This document shows positions 1 to 11,590 of a DNA stretch of 60,000 bases, one piece after another. The translations under genes and the position numbers were made by a program. Below the pieces are notes generated by a model that worked only from the letters and a program-made list of their open reading frames with translations, searched no databases and was not told the origin of the DNA. The stretch is from assembly GCF_964355755.1 (NCBI RefSeq), contig NC_092673.1, positions 16,623,001 through 16,683,000 of the forward strand. Direction: 5' to 3'. Source of the DNA: Antedon mediterranea. Its lineage: Eukaryota; Echinodermata; Crinoidea; Comatulida; Antedonidae. Every line of letters begins with the position of its first letter. The stretch's first letter is position 1.

Positions 1-929
1 AAAGTATGACGCGTGAGGGCGCACTTTATTCTATGAAAGGCCATTTTGATTTGTACATTTTTAAACACATATCTGTAAATATTTTAGTTTATAATTGGGT
101 TTTCTTTATAATTTTATGTATTTTATTATACAATTTATTGTAAACTATATTTAAATTTTTGTATAAACTATTAATTTTGTAGGTTTTTAGCTTTGTTATG
201 GCATTTTTCAACGGGCGCTAACGGCGTCTCGTAATTTCAGTCACGCTTCGTCGCATTCGCTGTACACAATAATACGACATGAGGCGGTTATAAATTGGGT
301 ATAAAAAGTCTAATTTTCTCGTAAAATCCCAAGTTTTGCAAGACGCAACCATCAAGAAATGTTATTACCTATATACATAGAACCTACGGATGAAATTTTA
401 TTAGGGTACGTTCTTATACCATGGTGAGGGTGATTTTTTGACTGGACTCAACATTCAATATCCATGGGTGTCTAAGCAAACCGTATCCATGTCTCTCTCT
501 CTCTCTTTATTTCTTCATCAACATTCTCACAATCACATAAAATTCTGTCGTCGTCGTCATCGCGTTGGAAGAGAGAAAAAACACAATATTTTTTTTTTCT
601 TTCAAACGTTTAATTGTATTATCACTACTATTACTACAATGTTTATTGCGGCATTGAATTGATTATTACTACACTACAATTTTTAGTTTTCTTAATGAAT
701 TCGTTGTTACTATTATATTGAGGTAGACGCAACGTTAAAATTGCATTGATTTGTACAATAAATTATAAATAGAAATAATGAAACGTTTAATTATTATTAT
801 TATCACTACTACTATTACTACTACTACAATTACGGCATTGATTTGTACAATAAAAAATTACTAACAACAAAATTACTACAAAATGGAAAAATGAAAAAAA
901 CAACAACAATGTTTTTTTTTTTTTTAAAG
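1..929. other. AT-rich non-coding left flank
   Basis: I see no convincing gene. The first 430 bases carry a GAGGGCGC-type repeat start, which is shared with repeats near 20.75, 27.1, 33.37 and 33.66 kb, and two TATA-like stretches near 290-305. From 480 to 930 there are CT, ATT/ACT and homopolymer T tracts. Short open frames here are low-complexity translations and are not supported as genes. Confidence 0.5.
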
Positions 930-1755
930 TCAATGGATTCGTTGTTTTTTCTTAATATTGCCGCATTGAGGAAGACGCTTTCGTTTTGTCAGTTGTTGGC
1001 GCATCTCATCACGCAAAGTATCGGCCATCGAAAGCAAACTGTCTTGAAACGTAGAAACCATATTGGTTTCTCGTTTTTGCATATTTTCTATTACTTGTTG
1101 ATATTTGATTTCTCTTTCTTCCGATTTGGTGATGTGATTTTGGAATTCTATCAACATGTTATTGAATTGTGTTTGTAAAGTACTCAATTTGGTTTCTGTT
1201 TCACGTAAATCTTGGCGTGCCTGCTCCAATAGGCTTACGAGTTGTTGAATGCCAATGTTAGATGAGGGTAGATTATTTACATCACTAATAAAACTTCTCG
1301 TTGATGGATACTTGTCCATTAGAGAATCTTTTAAGATTCGTTTTCGTTTGTACTCACATTTTTCTTTTAATACCGTCATTTGATCTGATATCTGAAGAAT
1401 GTTTATTATGGCAGTCCAATCACTGCTTGCATGTGATTCCATCGCTCGTCCAACAAATCTAGCAAATAGTGTTTTGTTGATTGAATTGGTTTTGGCAATA
1501 TTCGCAATGGCGGTGGCAACACCATTCTTTTTCTCCGATGCGCACGGTGTGGAAAAGGCACCGTGCAAAGTTATGGGATACTTCATGTCCGCACCGCAGT
1601 GATAGGTTCTTTTTTCTTGTTTATGCAATAACAATATACGGTTGTTGTTGGTCACCGTAATTTGCAACTCTTCCAGTTTACCGTTGTCCAATTCGTTTTC
1701 CAGGGTCAACTCTAGTCAACTCTAGTCGCATGCGTCGTTTTACAGTTATCGGCAT
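930..1755 (-). pseudogene. Coiled-coil protein gene with a frame break near its start
   Basis: An open frame of about 259 codons runs from 1709 down to 930 but has no in-frame ATG at its 5' end. The nearest ATG with a plausible lead-in is at 1755, in another frame. The frames are separated by a perfect 10-bp tandem duplication (1705-1714 and 1715-1724), so a single extra copy explains the break. The protein has a beta-rich N-terminal part with a short Cys/His segment, then a helical coiled-coil region over about the last 110 residues, and a basic Lys/Arg end that could be a nuclear signal. I do not recognise the family. The break may be a true inactivation, an assembly or read error, or the 5' end may be supplied by splicing from an upstream exon. 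Confidence 0.5.
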
Positions 1756-1914
1756 GATGGCGGCCGTATGATTGCGTTAGTGTATGTTCAGATCCATCGC
1801 AGAAAGCAATTAGTTTACCGAGACTGCCTCGAACATTTATCATCGTGTTTGCCTTTGTTGATTCTTGCGGCGTCGGTGGTGGTGGTGGTGATGGGTGTGG
1901 TTGTTGTTCTTATG

Positions 1915-2067
1915 CTATATCATCTTCTTGTTGGTACTCCATGAAAACTGGTTCGACCCGGTCGAACCAGTTTTCAATTCCAACATTGCCCTCTTTAATA
2001 TGTCGTCGTCTGTTGAATTGAACGCTAATAGGTTTTCTAAAAACATGTCCATATCGCAATGATCCAT
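1915..2067 (-). CDS. Small acidic ORF, 50 residues, unknown
   Basis: A short frame opens at an ATG at 2067 and has an acidic, Met/Leu-rich start (MDHCDMDMFLENLLAF) that does not look like low-complexity translation. It reads straight through a perfect 35-bp hairpin at 1942-1976. It could be a stand-alone peptide or a first exon of the coiled-coil gene downstream on the same strand; I see no clean splice pair to prove the second option. The function is unknown. Confidence 0.25.
   Translation of the reverse strand: MDHCDMDMFLENLLAFNSTDDDILKRAMLELKTGSTGSNQFSWSTNKKMI
1942..1976. repeat. Perfect inverted repeat, 17-bp arms around one base
   Basis: The arms are exact reverse complements (outer end TGAAAACTGGTTCGACC on the left), with one central base. 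It lies in the 3' part of a small minus-strand ORF, about 320 bp upstream of the CD225 gene. It could form a strong RNA hairpin or a cruciform, or bind a dimeric protein. Nothing similar was noticed elsewhere in the window. Confidence 0.85.
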
Positions 2068-2292
2068 GATGACTACTGACGAATGCACGGTGAGCGAGTT
2101 AACGTATATATAGACCCAAACAGCCAATCAACGTCCAGCTTGAATAAGCGGTGTTGACTACCATTTGAAGATGATGCGTTGTTTTTTTGTTGTTTTTTTT
2201 GTTCACGCTGCTGTTTTTCGTAATGCAATAAGAGTATCGATTAGAGTGTATTTGTGTACGTGTACATTGGAGAGAAAGAGAATGCTTTTGTC

Positions 2293-2695
2293 ATGCAATC
2301 TGTTTCCCGTATAGTGGCGAGAAGACCTAACAATTACCTGATTTCAGCTATACTCGTGACTTTATTATGCTGTATTCCATTCGGTATTATAGGAATCGTG
2401 TACAGCGTAGATGTAAGTAATCTATTTCCTCTACAACCTCATCCCATCACCACTTTTTTTTAAATTTTTTTAATCTATTTTAGTTTCTATTCTTTTACTT
2501 TTACAGAGTTCGAGAAAGTTCGACTACGGTGACAGTGAGGGTGCAGCCAGATCAGCACGATCGGCAAAGAGATGGTCTATTGCAGGATTGCTGTTTGGAA
2601 TCATCATCATCGTCGTCGTTTGCATCATATGGACCTTGAACTCAAGTCTACCTAATCATTCCACTCACCCTCCTTCGTTACAAGACATCATGTGA
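2293..2695 (+). CDS. CD225/dispanin (IFITM-family) membrane protein, two exons
   Basis: Exon 1 is 2293-2412 and exon 2 is 2507-2695, joined in phase 0 across a 94-bp intron with a GTAAGT donor and a pyrimidine-rich CAG acceptor, giving 102 residues. The first hydrophobic segment follows an Arg-Pro-Asn-Asn-Tyr lead and contains a double Cys (LLCCIPFGIIGIVYSV). The second exon has the loop with repeated Ala-Arg-Ser-Ala-Lys before a second membrane segment (LLFGIIIIVVVCIIW). This two-helix layout with a CC pair and a YSV end is the hallmark of the CD225 family. IFITM members of that family block membrane fusion by viruses; whether this copy is a captured viral gene or a flanking host gene is open. 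AATAAA-type signals follow near 2790. The ATG at 2293 was chosen as the first in frame. Confidence 0.8.
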
Positions 2696-4269
2696 TTCAA
2701 GCGAGAGGCAGTTGAAAACATTTGTATTTGATAATACATATATAACAGCGTTGTTGTTGTTGAATGATTATGTTTTTTTTTTTTTCAAAAATAAATAATA
2801 TGTGCATATAAATAATTTTTTTCTGTCTTGCATTTTGGTACACGCATTGTAATAATGTAATGATTTTGTTGTGGTAGTTTTTTTTTTCTAAAGAATTATC
2901 GAACGAATGCTAAATGACCAAGTTTAATGCGTTTACAATAAAATACATGCACTGTCCTTGGTGCGTGGGTATTGAAGAATAGTTTTGTCATAAAACTGTT
3001 AAAGATCATTTCATACATCGAATGAATGCAATTGTCTTAAACGGCAAGTTAGATATTATAACGCGCCTCCTATAATGCGCACCTTTGGCAACTGTATCGG
3101 TATTGAAAATGTTTTGGCATCGTTTGCCATCGTATAATGAACCTTGGTATCAAGTTCTAAACCAATTTCAACTCACCCTCCTTCGTTAAAAGATTATCAT
3201 GTGATTGAGAGCGGTAGAGGTAATGAATTACTATTTCCTAATTTTATATACTGTAACATCTAAATGAACATTCTAGAATGTGTTTAGATTTTAAGAAACC
3301 GTGTATAATAATTATTATAAAAACATTCCAAAAGTATCTATTATTTTTGTTCTAAAGAATTATCGAACGAATGATTGATGATGACCAAGTTGAATGCGTT
3401 TACAATAAGAGATATACACTGTCCTCCTTTGTGCTGGGTGTATTGAAGAATAATTTTCTCATAAAACGGTTAAAGGGTCATTTCATATATCGACCAAATG
3501 CAAACGGGTACCAGTTTTCTGTCTCTTTTTTGTTCTAAAGAATTATCGATGACAGATGACCAAGTTGAATGCGTTTACAATAACAGCCACGCACTGTCCT
3601 CTTTGGTGCGCGTGTATTGAAGAATAATTTTCTCATAAAACTGTTAAAAGGGTCATTTCATACATCCAATGAATGCAAACGGGTACCAGTTTTCTGTCTC
3701 TTTTTTGTTCTAAACAATGATGACAGATGACCAAGTTGAAAGCGTTTACAATAAGAGACATGCATTGTCCATTGGTGCGGGAGTATTGAAGAATGGTTTT
3801 GTCATACAACTGTTAAAGGGTCATTTCATACATCGAACCAATGCAATTGTCTTAAACGGCAAGTTAGATAATATATCTCGCCTATAATGCGTGCCTCTGT
3901 CACTCGGTATTGAATATGTTTAACCGTCATCATAAAATTTTCCAACATTATACAGTAACATGTACATGGACATTCTAGAATGTGTTTAGATTTTAAGAAA
4001 CCGTGTATAATAATTATTATAAGAACAATCAGAAACATTCCAAAAGTATGATTAGAAACTGTAATACCAATAGAGTAAGAAGTATCATCTAAAAGGTTAC
4101 GAACATATCGTATACAAGAAGAGGGAACGGGTAGTGTTCTCTCTCCGTTTGGGTGAACTGAATGCTTGAAAACATTGACTCGCGCTGTTTCCTGAAGTAT
4201 GCTATCATTAGAAACTGTAATCGAATAGAATAAGAAGTATGATCTGGAAAGTTATAAACATTATTGTAT
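2696..4269. repeat. Diverged tandem repeats of about 170-190 bp
   Basis: After the polyA signals of the CD225 gene there are at least four diverged copies of one unit, beginning near 2889, 3351, 3533 and 3708. Each carries the landmarks CTAAAGAATTATCGAACGAAT (or a shortened form), GACCAAGTT, GCGTTTACAATAA, CACTGTCC, GTATTGAAGAAT and GGTCATTTCATACATCGA. The stretch 3960-4270 holds another unit (AGAAACTGTAAT..GAATAGAATAAGAAGTATGATCTGG), which recurs near 5420, 8950 and 9910. No coding sequence is supported. Confidence 0.75.
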
Positions 4270-7200
4270 ATATACAACAGGCGACGAATGCACGGCATGT
4301 TATGCCTCTTATTGATTGCACGACCTTATCAGTTCATTCGGTAAAGAGACGGTGTATGTATCTACATGAACATTCTAGAATAAGAGTGTGTTTGGATTTA
4401 AGAAACCATGTATAATAATTATACAACACGCGATGAATGCACGGCATGTTATGCATGTTACTGATTGCGCGGCCTTCCTTATCAGCTCGATTGGTAAGGA
4501 GACGGTGTATTGCTTCTTCTCGAAGTAAAAAAAAAAAAAAGATTTTCATCCGTTCTCTCGATATACAACCCACGACAAATGCACGGCATGTTATGCCTCT
4601 TATTGATTGCACGACCTTATCAGTTAGTTCGGTAAAGAGACGGTGTATGTATCTACATGAACATTCTAGAATAAGAGTGTTTTTGGATTTAAGAAACCAT
4701 GTATAATAATTATACAACACGCGATGAATGCACGGCATGTTATGCCTGTTACTGATTGCGCGGCCTTATCAGCTCATTCGGTAAAGAGACGGTGTATTGC
4801 TTCTTCTCGAAGTAAAAAAAAAAAAAAAATATTTTCATTTGTTCTCTCGATATACAACACACGACGAATGCACGGCATGTTATGCCTCTTATTGATTGCA
4901 CGACCTTATCAGTTCATTCGGTAAAGAGACGGTGTATGTATCTACATGAACATTCTAGAATAAGAGTGTGTTTGGATTTAAGAAACCATGTATAATAATT
5001 ATACAACACGCGATGAATGCACGGCATGTTATGCCTGTTACTGATTGCGCGGCCTTATCAGCTCATTCGGTAAAGAGACGGTGTATTGCTTATTCTCGAA
5101 GTAAACAATATTTTCATTTGTTCTCTCGATATACAACACACGACGAATGCACGGCATGTTATGCCTGTTACTGATTGCGCGACCGTATCAACTCGATCGG
5201 TAAAGAGAGGGTGTATTGCTTCTTCTCGAAGTAAACAATATTTTCATTTGTTCTCTCGGTATTCAACACGCGATGAATGCACGGCATGTTATGCCTCTTA
5301 TTGATTGCACGACCGTATCAGTTCATTCGGTAAAGAGACGGTGTATGTATCTACATGAACATTCTAGAATAAGAGTGTGTTTGGATTTAAGAAACCATGT
5401 AGGCCTATAATAATTAATATAAGAACAATCAGGACCATTCCTGAAGTATGCTATCATTAGAAACTGTAATCGAATAGAATAAGAAGTTTGATCTGGAAAG
5501 TTATAAACATTATTGTATATATACAACAGGCGACGAATGCACGGCATGTTATGCCTCTTATTGATTGCACGATCGACCTTATCAGTTCATTCGGTAAAGA
5601 GACGGTGTATGTATCTACATGAACATTCTAGAATAAGAGTGTGTTTGTATTTAAGAAACCATGTATAATAATTATACAACACGCGATGAATGCACGGCAT
5701 GTTATGCCTGTTATTCATTGCGCGACCGTATCAACTCGATCGGAAAAGAGACGGTGTATTGCTTATTCTGGAAGTAAAAAAAAAAATATTTTCATTTGTT
5801 CTCTCGGTATACAACACGCGATGAATGCACGGCATGTTATGCCTCTTATTGATTGCACGACCGTATCAGTTAGTTCGGTAAAGAGACGGTGTATGTATCT
5901 ACATGAACATTCTAGAATAAGAGTGTGTTTGGATTTAAGAAACCATGTATAATAATTATACAACACGCGATGAATGCACGGCATGTTATGCCTGTTATTC
6001 ATTGCGCGACCGTATCAACTCGATCGGTAAAGAGACGGTGTATTGCTTATTCTCGAAGTAAAAAAAAAAATGTTCATTTGTTCTCTCGATATACAACCCA
6101 CGACAAATGCACGGCATGTTATGCCTCTTATTGATTGCACGACCTTATCAGTTAGTTCGGTAAGGAGACGGTATATGTATCTACATGAACATTCTAGAAT
6201 AAGAGTGTGTTTGGATTTAAGAAACCATGTATAATAATTATACAACACGCGATGAATGCACGGCATGTTATGCCTGTTACAGATTGCGCGGCCTTATCAG
6301 CTCATTCGGTAAAGAGACGGTGTATTGCTTATTCTCGAAGTAAACAATATTTTCATTTGTTCTCTCGATATACAACACACGACGAATGCACGGCATGTTA
6401 TGCCTGTTACTGATTGCGCGACCGTATCAACTCGATCGGTAAAGAGAGGGTGTATTGCTTCTTCTCGAAGTAAACAATATTTTCATTTGTTCTCTCGGTA
6501 TTCAACACGCGATGAATGCACGGCATGTTATGCCTCTTATTGATTGCACGACCGTATCAGTTCATTCGGTAAAGAGACGGTGTATGTATCTACATGAACA
6601 TTCTAGAATAAGAGTGTGTTTGGATTTAAGAAACCATGTATAATAATTATACAACACGCGATGAATGCACGGCATGTTATGCATGTTACTGATTGCGCGG
6701 CCTTATCAGCTCATTCGGTAAAGAGACGGTGTATTGCTTATTCTCGAAGTAAAAAAAAAAAAGATTTTCATCCGTTCTCTCGATATACAACCCACGACAA
6801 ATGCACGGCATGTTATACCTCTTATTGATTGCACGACCTTATCAGTTCATTCGGTAAAGAGACGGTGTATGTATCTACATGAACATTCTAGAATAAGAGT
6901 GTGTTTGGATTTAAGAAACCATGTATAATAATTATACAACACGCGATGAATGCACGGCATGTTATGCATGTTACTGATTGCGCGACCGTATCAACTCGAT
7001 CGGTAAAGAGACGGTGTTATTGCTTATTCTCGAAGTAAAAAAAAAAATATTTTCATTTGTTCTCTCGGTATACAACACGCGATGAATGCACGGCATGTTA
7101 TACCTCTTATTGATTGCACAACCGTATCAACTCGATCGGTAAAGAGACGGTGTATGTATCTACATGAACATTCTGGAATAAGAGTGTGTTTGGATTTAAG

Positions 7201-9897
7201 AAACCATGTATAATAATTATACAACACGCGATGAATGCACGGCATGTTATGCCTGTTACTGATTGCGCGGCCTTATCAGCTCATTCGGTAAAGAGACGGT
7301 GTATTGCTTCTTCTCGAAGTAAAAAAAAAAAAAAAGATTTTCATCCGTTCTCTCGATATACAACACACGACGAATGCACGGCATGTTATGCCTCTTATTG
7401 ATTACACGACCTTATCAGTTCATTCGGTAAAGAGACGGTGTATGTATCTACATGAACATTCTAGAATAAGAGTGTGTTTGGATTTAAGAAACCATGTATA
7501 ATAATTATACAACACGCGATGAATGCACGGCATGTTATGCCTGTTACTGATTGCGCGGCCTTATCAGCTCATCCGGTAATGAGACGGTGTATTGCTTCTT
7601 CTCGAAGTAAAAAAAAAAAAAGATTTTCATCCGTTCTCTCGATATACAACAGGCGACGAATGCACGGCATGTTATGCCTCTTATTGATTGCACGACCTTA
7701 TCAGTTCGTTCGGTAAAGAGACGGTGTATGTATCTACATGAACATTCTAGAATAAGAGTGTGTTTGGATTTAAGAAACCATGTATAATAATTATACAACA
7801 CGCGATGAATGCACGGCATGTTATGCATGTTACTGATTGCGCGGCCTTCCTTATCAGTTCCATTGGCAAGGAGACGGTGTATTGCTTTTTCTCGAAGTAA
7901 AAAAAAAAAAAAGATTTTCATCCGTTCTCTCGATATACAATACACGACAAATGCACGGCATGTTATGCCTCTTATTGATTACACGACCTTATCAGTTCAT
8001 TCGGTAAAGAGACGGTGTATGTATCTACATGAACATTCTAGAATAAGAGTGTGTTTGGATTTAAGAAACCATGTATAATAATTATACAACACGCGATGAA
8101 TGCACGGCATGTTATGCCTGTTACTGATTGCACGGCCTTATCAGCTCATTCGGTAAAGAGACGGTGTATTGCTTATTCTCGAAGTAAACAATATTTTCAT
8201 TTGTTCTCTCGATATACAACAGGCGACGAATGCACGGCATGTTATGCCTCTTATTGATTGCACGACCTTATCAGTTCATTCGGTAAAGAGACGGTGTATG
8301 TATCTACATGAACATTCTAGAATAAGAGTGTGTTTGGATTTAAGAAACCATGTATAATAATTATACAACACGCGATGAATGCACGGCATGTTATGCATGT
8401 TACTGATTGCGCGGCCTTCCTTATCAGCTCCATTGGTAAGGAGACGGTGTATTGCTTCTTCTCGAAGTAAAAAAAAAAAAAAAAAATATTTTCATCCGTT
8501 CTCTCGATATACAACACATGACGTATGCACGGCATGTTATGCCTCTTATTGATTGCACGACCTTATCAGTTAGTTCGGTAAAGAGACGGTGTATGTATCT
8601 ACATGAACATTATAGAATAAGAGTGTGTTTGGATTTAAGAAACCATGTATAGGCCTAATAATTATACAACACGCGATGAATGCACGGCATGTTATGCCTG
8701 TTACTGATTGCACGGCCTTATCAATTCGATCGGTAAAGAGACGGTGTATTGCTTATTCTCGAAGTAAACAATATTTTCATTTGTTCTCTCGGTATACAAC
8801 ACGCGATGAATGCACGGCATGTTATGCCTCTTATTGATTGCACGACCGTATCAACTCGATCGGTAAAGAGACGGTGTATGTATCTACATGAACATTCTAG
8901 AATAAGAGTGTGTTTGGATTTAAGAAACCATGTAGGCCTATAATAATTAATATAAGAACAATCAGGACCATTCCTGAAGTATGCTATCATTAGAAACTGT
9001 AATCGAATAGAATAAGAAGTATGATCTGGAAAGTTATAAACATTATTGTATATATACAACAGGCGACGAATGCACGGCATGTTATGCCTCTTATTGATTG
9101 CACGACCTTATCAGTTCATTCGGTAAAGAGACGGTGTATGTATCTACATGAACATTCTAGAATAAGAGTGTGTTTGGTTTTAAGAAACCATGTCTAATAA
9201 TTATACAACACGCGATGAATGCACGGCATGTTATGCATGTTACTGATTGCGCGGCCTTCCTTATCAGCTCCATTGGTAAGGAGACGGTGTATTGCTTCTT
9301 CTCGAAGTAAAAAAAAAAAAAAGATTTTCATCCGTTCTCTCGATATACAATCCACGACAAATGCACGGCATGTTATGCCTCTTATTGATTGCACGACCTT
9401 ATCAGTTCATTCGGTAAAGAGACGGTGTATGTATCTACATGAACATTCTAGAATAAGAGTGTGTTTGGATTTAAGAAACCATGTATAATAATTATACAAC
9501 ACGCGATGAATGCACGGCATGTTATGCCTGTTACTGATTGCGCGGCCTTATCAGCTCGATCGGTAAAGAGACGGTGTGTTGCTTATTCTCGAAGTAAACA
9601 ATATTTTCATTTGTTCTCTCGATATACAACACACGACGAATGCACGGCATGTTATGCCTGTTACTGATTGCACGACCTTATCAGCTCATTCGGTAAAGAG
9701 ACGGTGTATTGCTTATTCTCGAAGTAAACAATATTTTCATTTGTTCTCTCGATATACAACGCACGACGAATGCACGGCATGTTATGCCTCTTATTGATTG
9801 CACGACCTTATCAGTTCATTCGGTAAAGAGACGGTGTATGTATTTACATGAACATTCTAGAATAAGAGTGTGTTTGGATTTAAGAAACCATGTATAA
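4270..9897. repeat. Large tandem array, 38 units of about 130-150 bp
   Basis: I count 38 copies of the core GCACGGCATGTTATGCC (or close variants) spaced about 130-150 bp apart, with two larger spacings near 5.3-5.5 and 8.8-9.1 kb. Two unit types mostly alternate. One continues into GGTGTATTGCTTNTTCTCGAAG plus an A-run or AACAATATTTTCATTTG. The other continues into GTATGTATCTACATGAAC, ATTCTAGAATAAGAGTGTG and a TATAATAATTATAC end. GGCAT-GTT-ATGCC is a perfect 5-bp inverted repeat with a 3-base loop, repeated throughout. Long overlapping frames on both strands exist only because the repeats lack stops. A single related copy lies inverted near 32.64 kb. Confidence 0.9.
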
Positions 9898-10270
9898 TAA
9901 TTAATATAAGAACAATCAGGATCATTCCTGAAGTATGCTATCATTAGAAACTGTAATCGAATAGAAAAAGAAGTATGATCTGGAAAGTTATAAACGTTAT
10001 TGTATATAAGGGGGAAATATGTTCTCTCTTTTTGAAAACATTGACGCACGCTGTCATTAGGCGTCAAAGTAAAGCTTTTATTTTTTTTTCTAAAACATTA
10101 TCGAACGAATTCTAGATGGCCAAGTTGCTTGCGCGCTATCCTTCTTGTTGTGAACGTGAACTTTTAGAAACGAAATTTTTTTACAATAACAGTACACGTT
10201 GTTCTCGGTTAAAGTTGTTTTCTTTTTTTAATAAACTCTTTTCAAAACAAAACTAATATAGATCGTCGAA
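9898..10270. repeat. Array tail, with an inverted copy near 32.7-33.2 kb
   Basis: This stretch ends the array with AATATAAGAACAATCAGG.. and CATTATCGAACGAATTCTAG landmarks. The segment around 10000-10110 (AGAGAGAACATAT.., AACATTGACGCACGCTGTCATT) is matched in inverse orientation at about 33080-33190, and the CTAAAACATTATCGAACGAA segment at about 32880-32905. No gene is seen. Confidence 0.65.
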
Positions 10271-10344
10271 TGCTATGATTTATTATTGAAGAAACGTACT
10301 CTACCGTACACCTTTTATAAATACGAATGCTATAGTTTTGACTT

Positions 10345-10968
10345 TCATTGCCATAGACTGATTTTGTTTTTTAAGTCGATTCTTCCACTTTTTTCCAATG
10401 CATTCATTAATGATTGCAGTTTGTCTGATTTTTGGCAGCATGAATCTCTCTTGCGCCATATAACAAGCATTTCTTGATTACGTTCCCGACTACAAATGTA
10501 ATGAGCCTGACGTAAATCTTGTTGTTGAGCGAGTGAAATTCCTAAATATGTTGCTATCATTGACCAATCATTGCCCAGCTCTCTTGCCAACTCGGAAATA
10601 CGCAGATCTGTGAGTGGTCCAAAGTCTTCACCTGAAACACACACAAAAAAAAATTAAAAAAAATAAGCTATTATAAATTTTTTATTTATTTATTTTTTTA
10701 AATTTTTTAATTTTTGTCATTTCTCAAGAATCATAATACCTTCGGTGAGCGTTTCACTCTGATCGTTGTTTTCATACACTATCTTTAATTCATCGTTGAA
10801 ATGCGCTGACCGAGCACGTTTCAATGCTGAATATGACTCCTCGGCAACATGCCTTTTAAAATTGTTCAACTTGGCATCAAAACCATCAGATACCTGGTTA
10901 ATGTACAAGTTTTTGGCTTTAGACGTAGCATACCCCTGGTCTCCAATTAAGCCCTGTTCTGAATCCAT
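10345..10968 (-). CDS. Death-domain protein, two exons
   Basis: Exon 1 runs 10968-10740 and exon 2 runs 10631-10345, joined in phase 1 across a 108-bp intron (donor GTATTA, acceptor TTTCAG), giving 171 residues. Exon 1 is helical with no clear family. Exon 2 is a death domain: LARELGNDWSMIATYLG matches the helix 2-3 signature, followed by a QQQDL helix, the conserved Trp in an EMLVIWRKR helix, and an LMNALEKSGRIDLKNKI end. Death domains act as homotypic adaptors in apoptosis and NF-kB signalling. The gene is divergent from the Bcl-2-like gene, separated by a (TG)n tract at 10988-11026. It may interfere with host death-receptor or MyD88-type signalling (inference). Confidence 0.75.
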
Positions 10969-10979
10969 AACCAAACTTA

Positions 10980-10993
10980 TGAAACGTGTGTGG

Positions 10994-11024
<31 letters not shown>

Positions 11025-11150
11025 CAAATTAATAATACACCAGCTGCACAGGCTCATTTACATAACATAGCGGTCATCACAAACGCAAATCCTAGACCGG
11101 AACCGTACAAACGGGATTGTTGACAGAGAATCATTCCGGTACTATAAATT
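10980..11150. promoter_or_regulatory. Divergent intergenic region with (TG)n tract
   Basis: The space between the death-domain gene (minus) and the Bcl-2-like gene (plus) carries a long TG/CG dinucleotide tract at about 10988-11030. Read in the sense of the death-domain gene it is a (CA)n tract 19 bp before the ATG. An ACTATAAATT TATA-like element sits at about 11140-11150, suitably placed for the plus-strand gene. Confidence 0.4.
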
Positions 11151-11204
11151 GATGTGCGTATAAACGAGAAAGTCACTTCAAAAAAAGAAATATTGTTGAA
11201 CAAG

Positions 11205-11537
11205 ATGTTAAAGAGAAACGGTGGTTTTGATGTTGATAAATTGATCGTTTTGGCCAAAAATTATTTGGAAAACGAGGAAAAAGTTGAACGTGAATATCCG
11301 GAAACATTTAGCAACGCAGAATTGAAAACTGAAATCAAGAATCAAGTTGATAAGGTGAAATGTCGCAGCGCCAAGTCATTACACGATCTGCTCGTGGGCA
11401 TGTTTGAAGACGGCCACGTGAATGAGGGCCGCATTATTGTCACACTTCACGTTGCACGTGAATTTGCTAGTTCCAGTAAAAACAAGGAGGAATATTCTGA
11501 AACGTTAACCACATTTCTTAAGCAGTTATTGAAGTGA
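11205..11537 (+). CDS. Bcl-2-like apoptosis regulator (BH1 motif)
   Basis: The first in-frame ATG is at 11205, giving 110 residues; an open frame extends upstream to 11154 without an ATG. The segment MFEDGHVNEGRIIVTLHVAR fits the Bcl-2 BH1 signature (F-x-D-G-x-N-x-GR-I/V-V), with Glu replacing the usual Trp before Gly-Arg. The helices before and after it match the spacing of a compact Bcl-2 fold. No C-terminal membrane anchor and no clear BH2 are seen. The sequence at the stop also reads as a strong splice donor (AA/GTGAGT at 11534), so a further exon with BH2 is possible. It is divergent from a death-domain gene, which supports an anti-apoptotic role. The assignment is by motif only. Confidence 0.55.
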   Translation: MLKRNGGFDVDKLIVLAKNYLENEEKVEREYPETFSNAELKTEIKNQVDKVKCRSAKSLHDLLVGMFEDGHVNEGRIIVTLHVAREFASSSKNKEEYSETLTTFLKQLLK

Positions 11538-11590
11538 GTAATATTAGCGATCATATTGTGTGTGTGCGTGCGTGTTGCTGTAGTATTGCG

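Noticed and set aside
438-1178. Plus-strand frames of 74 and 111 codons near the left end
   Set aside because: They are low-complexity (Ser/Leu, Phe runs) and the second is antisense to the better-supported coiled-coil gene.
4270-9897. CRISPR array
   Set aside because: Units are 130-150 bp with conserved sequence throughout, no short unique spacers and no cas genes.
4089-10067. Dozens of overlapping 60-130-codon frames on both strands in the repeat array
   Set aside because: They are translations of one non-coding repeat; the same phrases recur in shifted frames, with no start context or non-repeat sequence.
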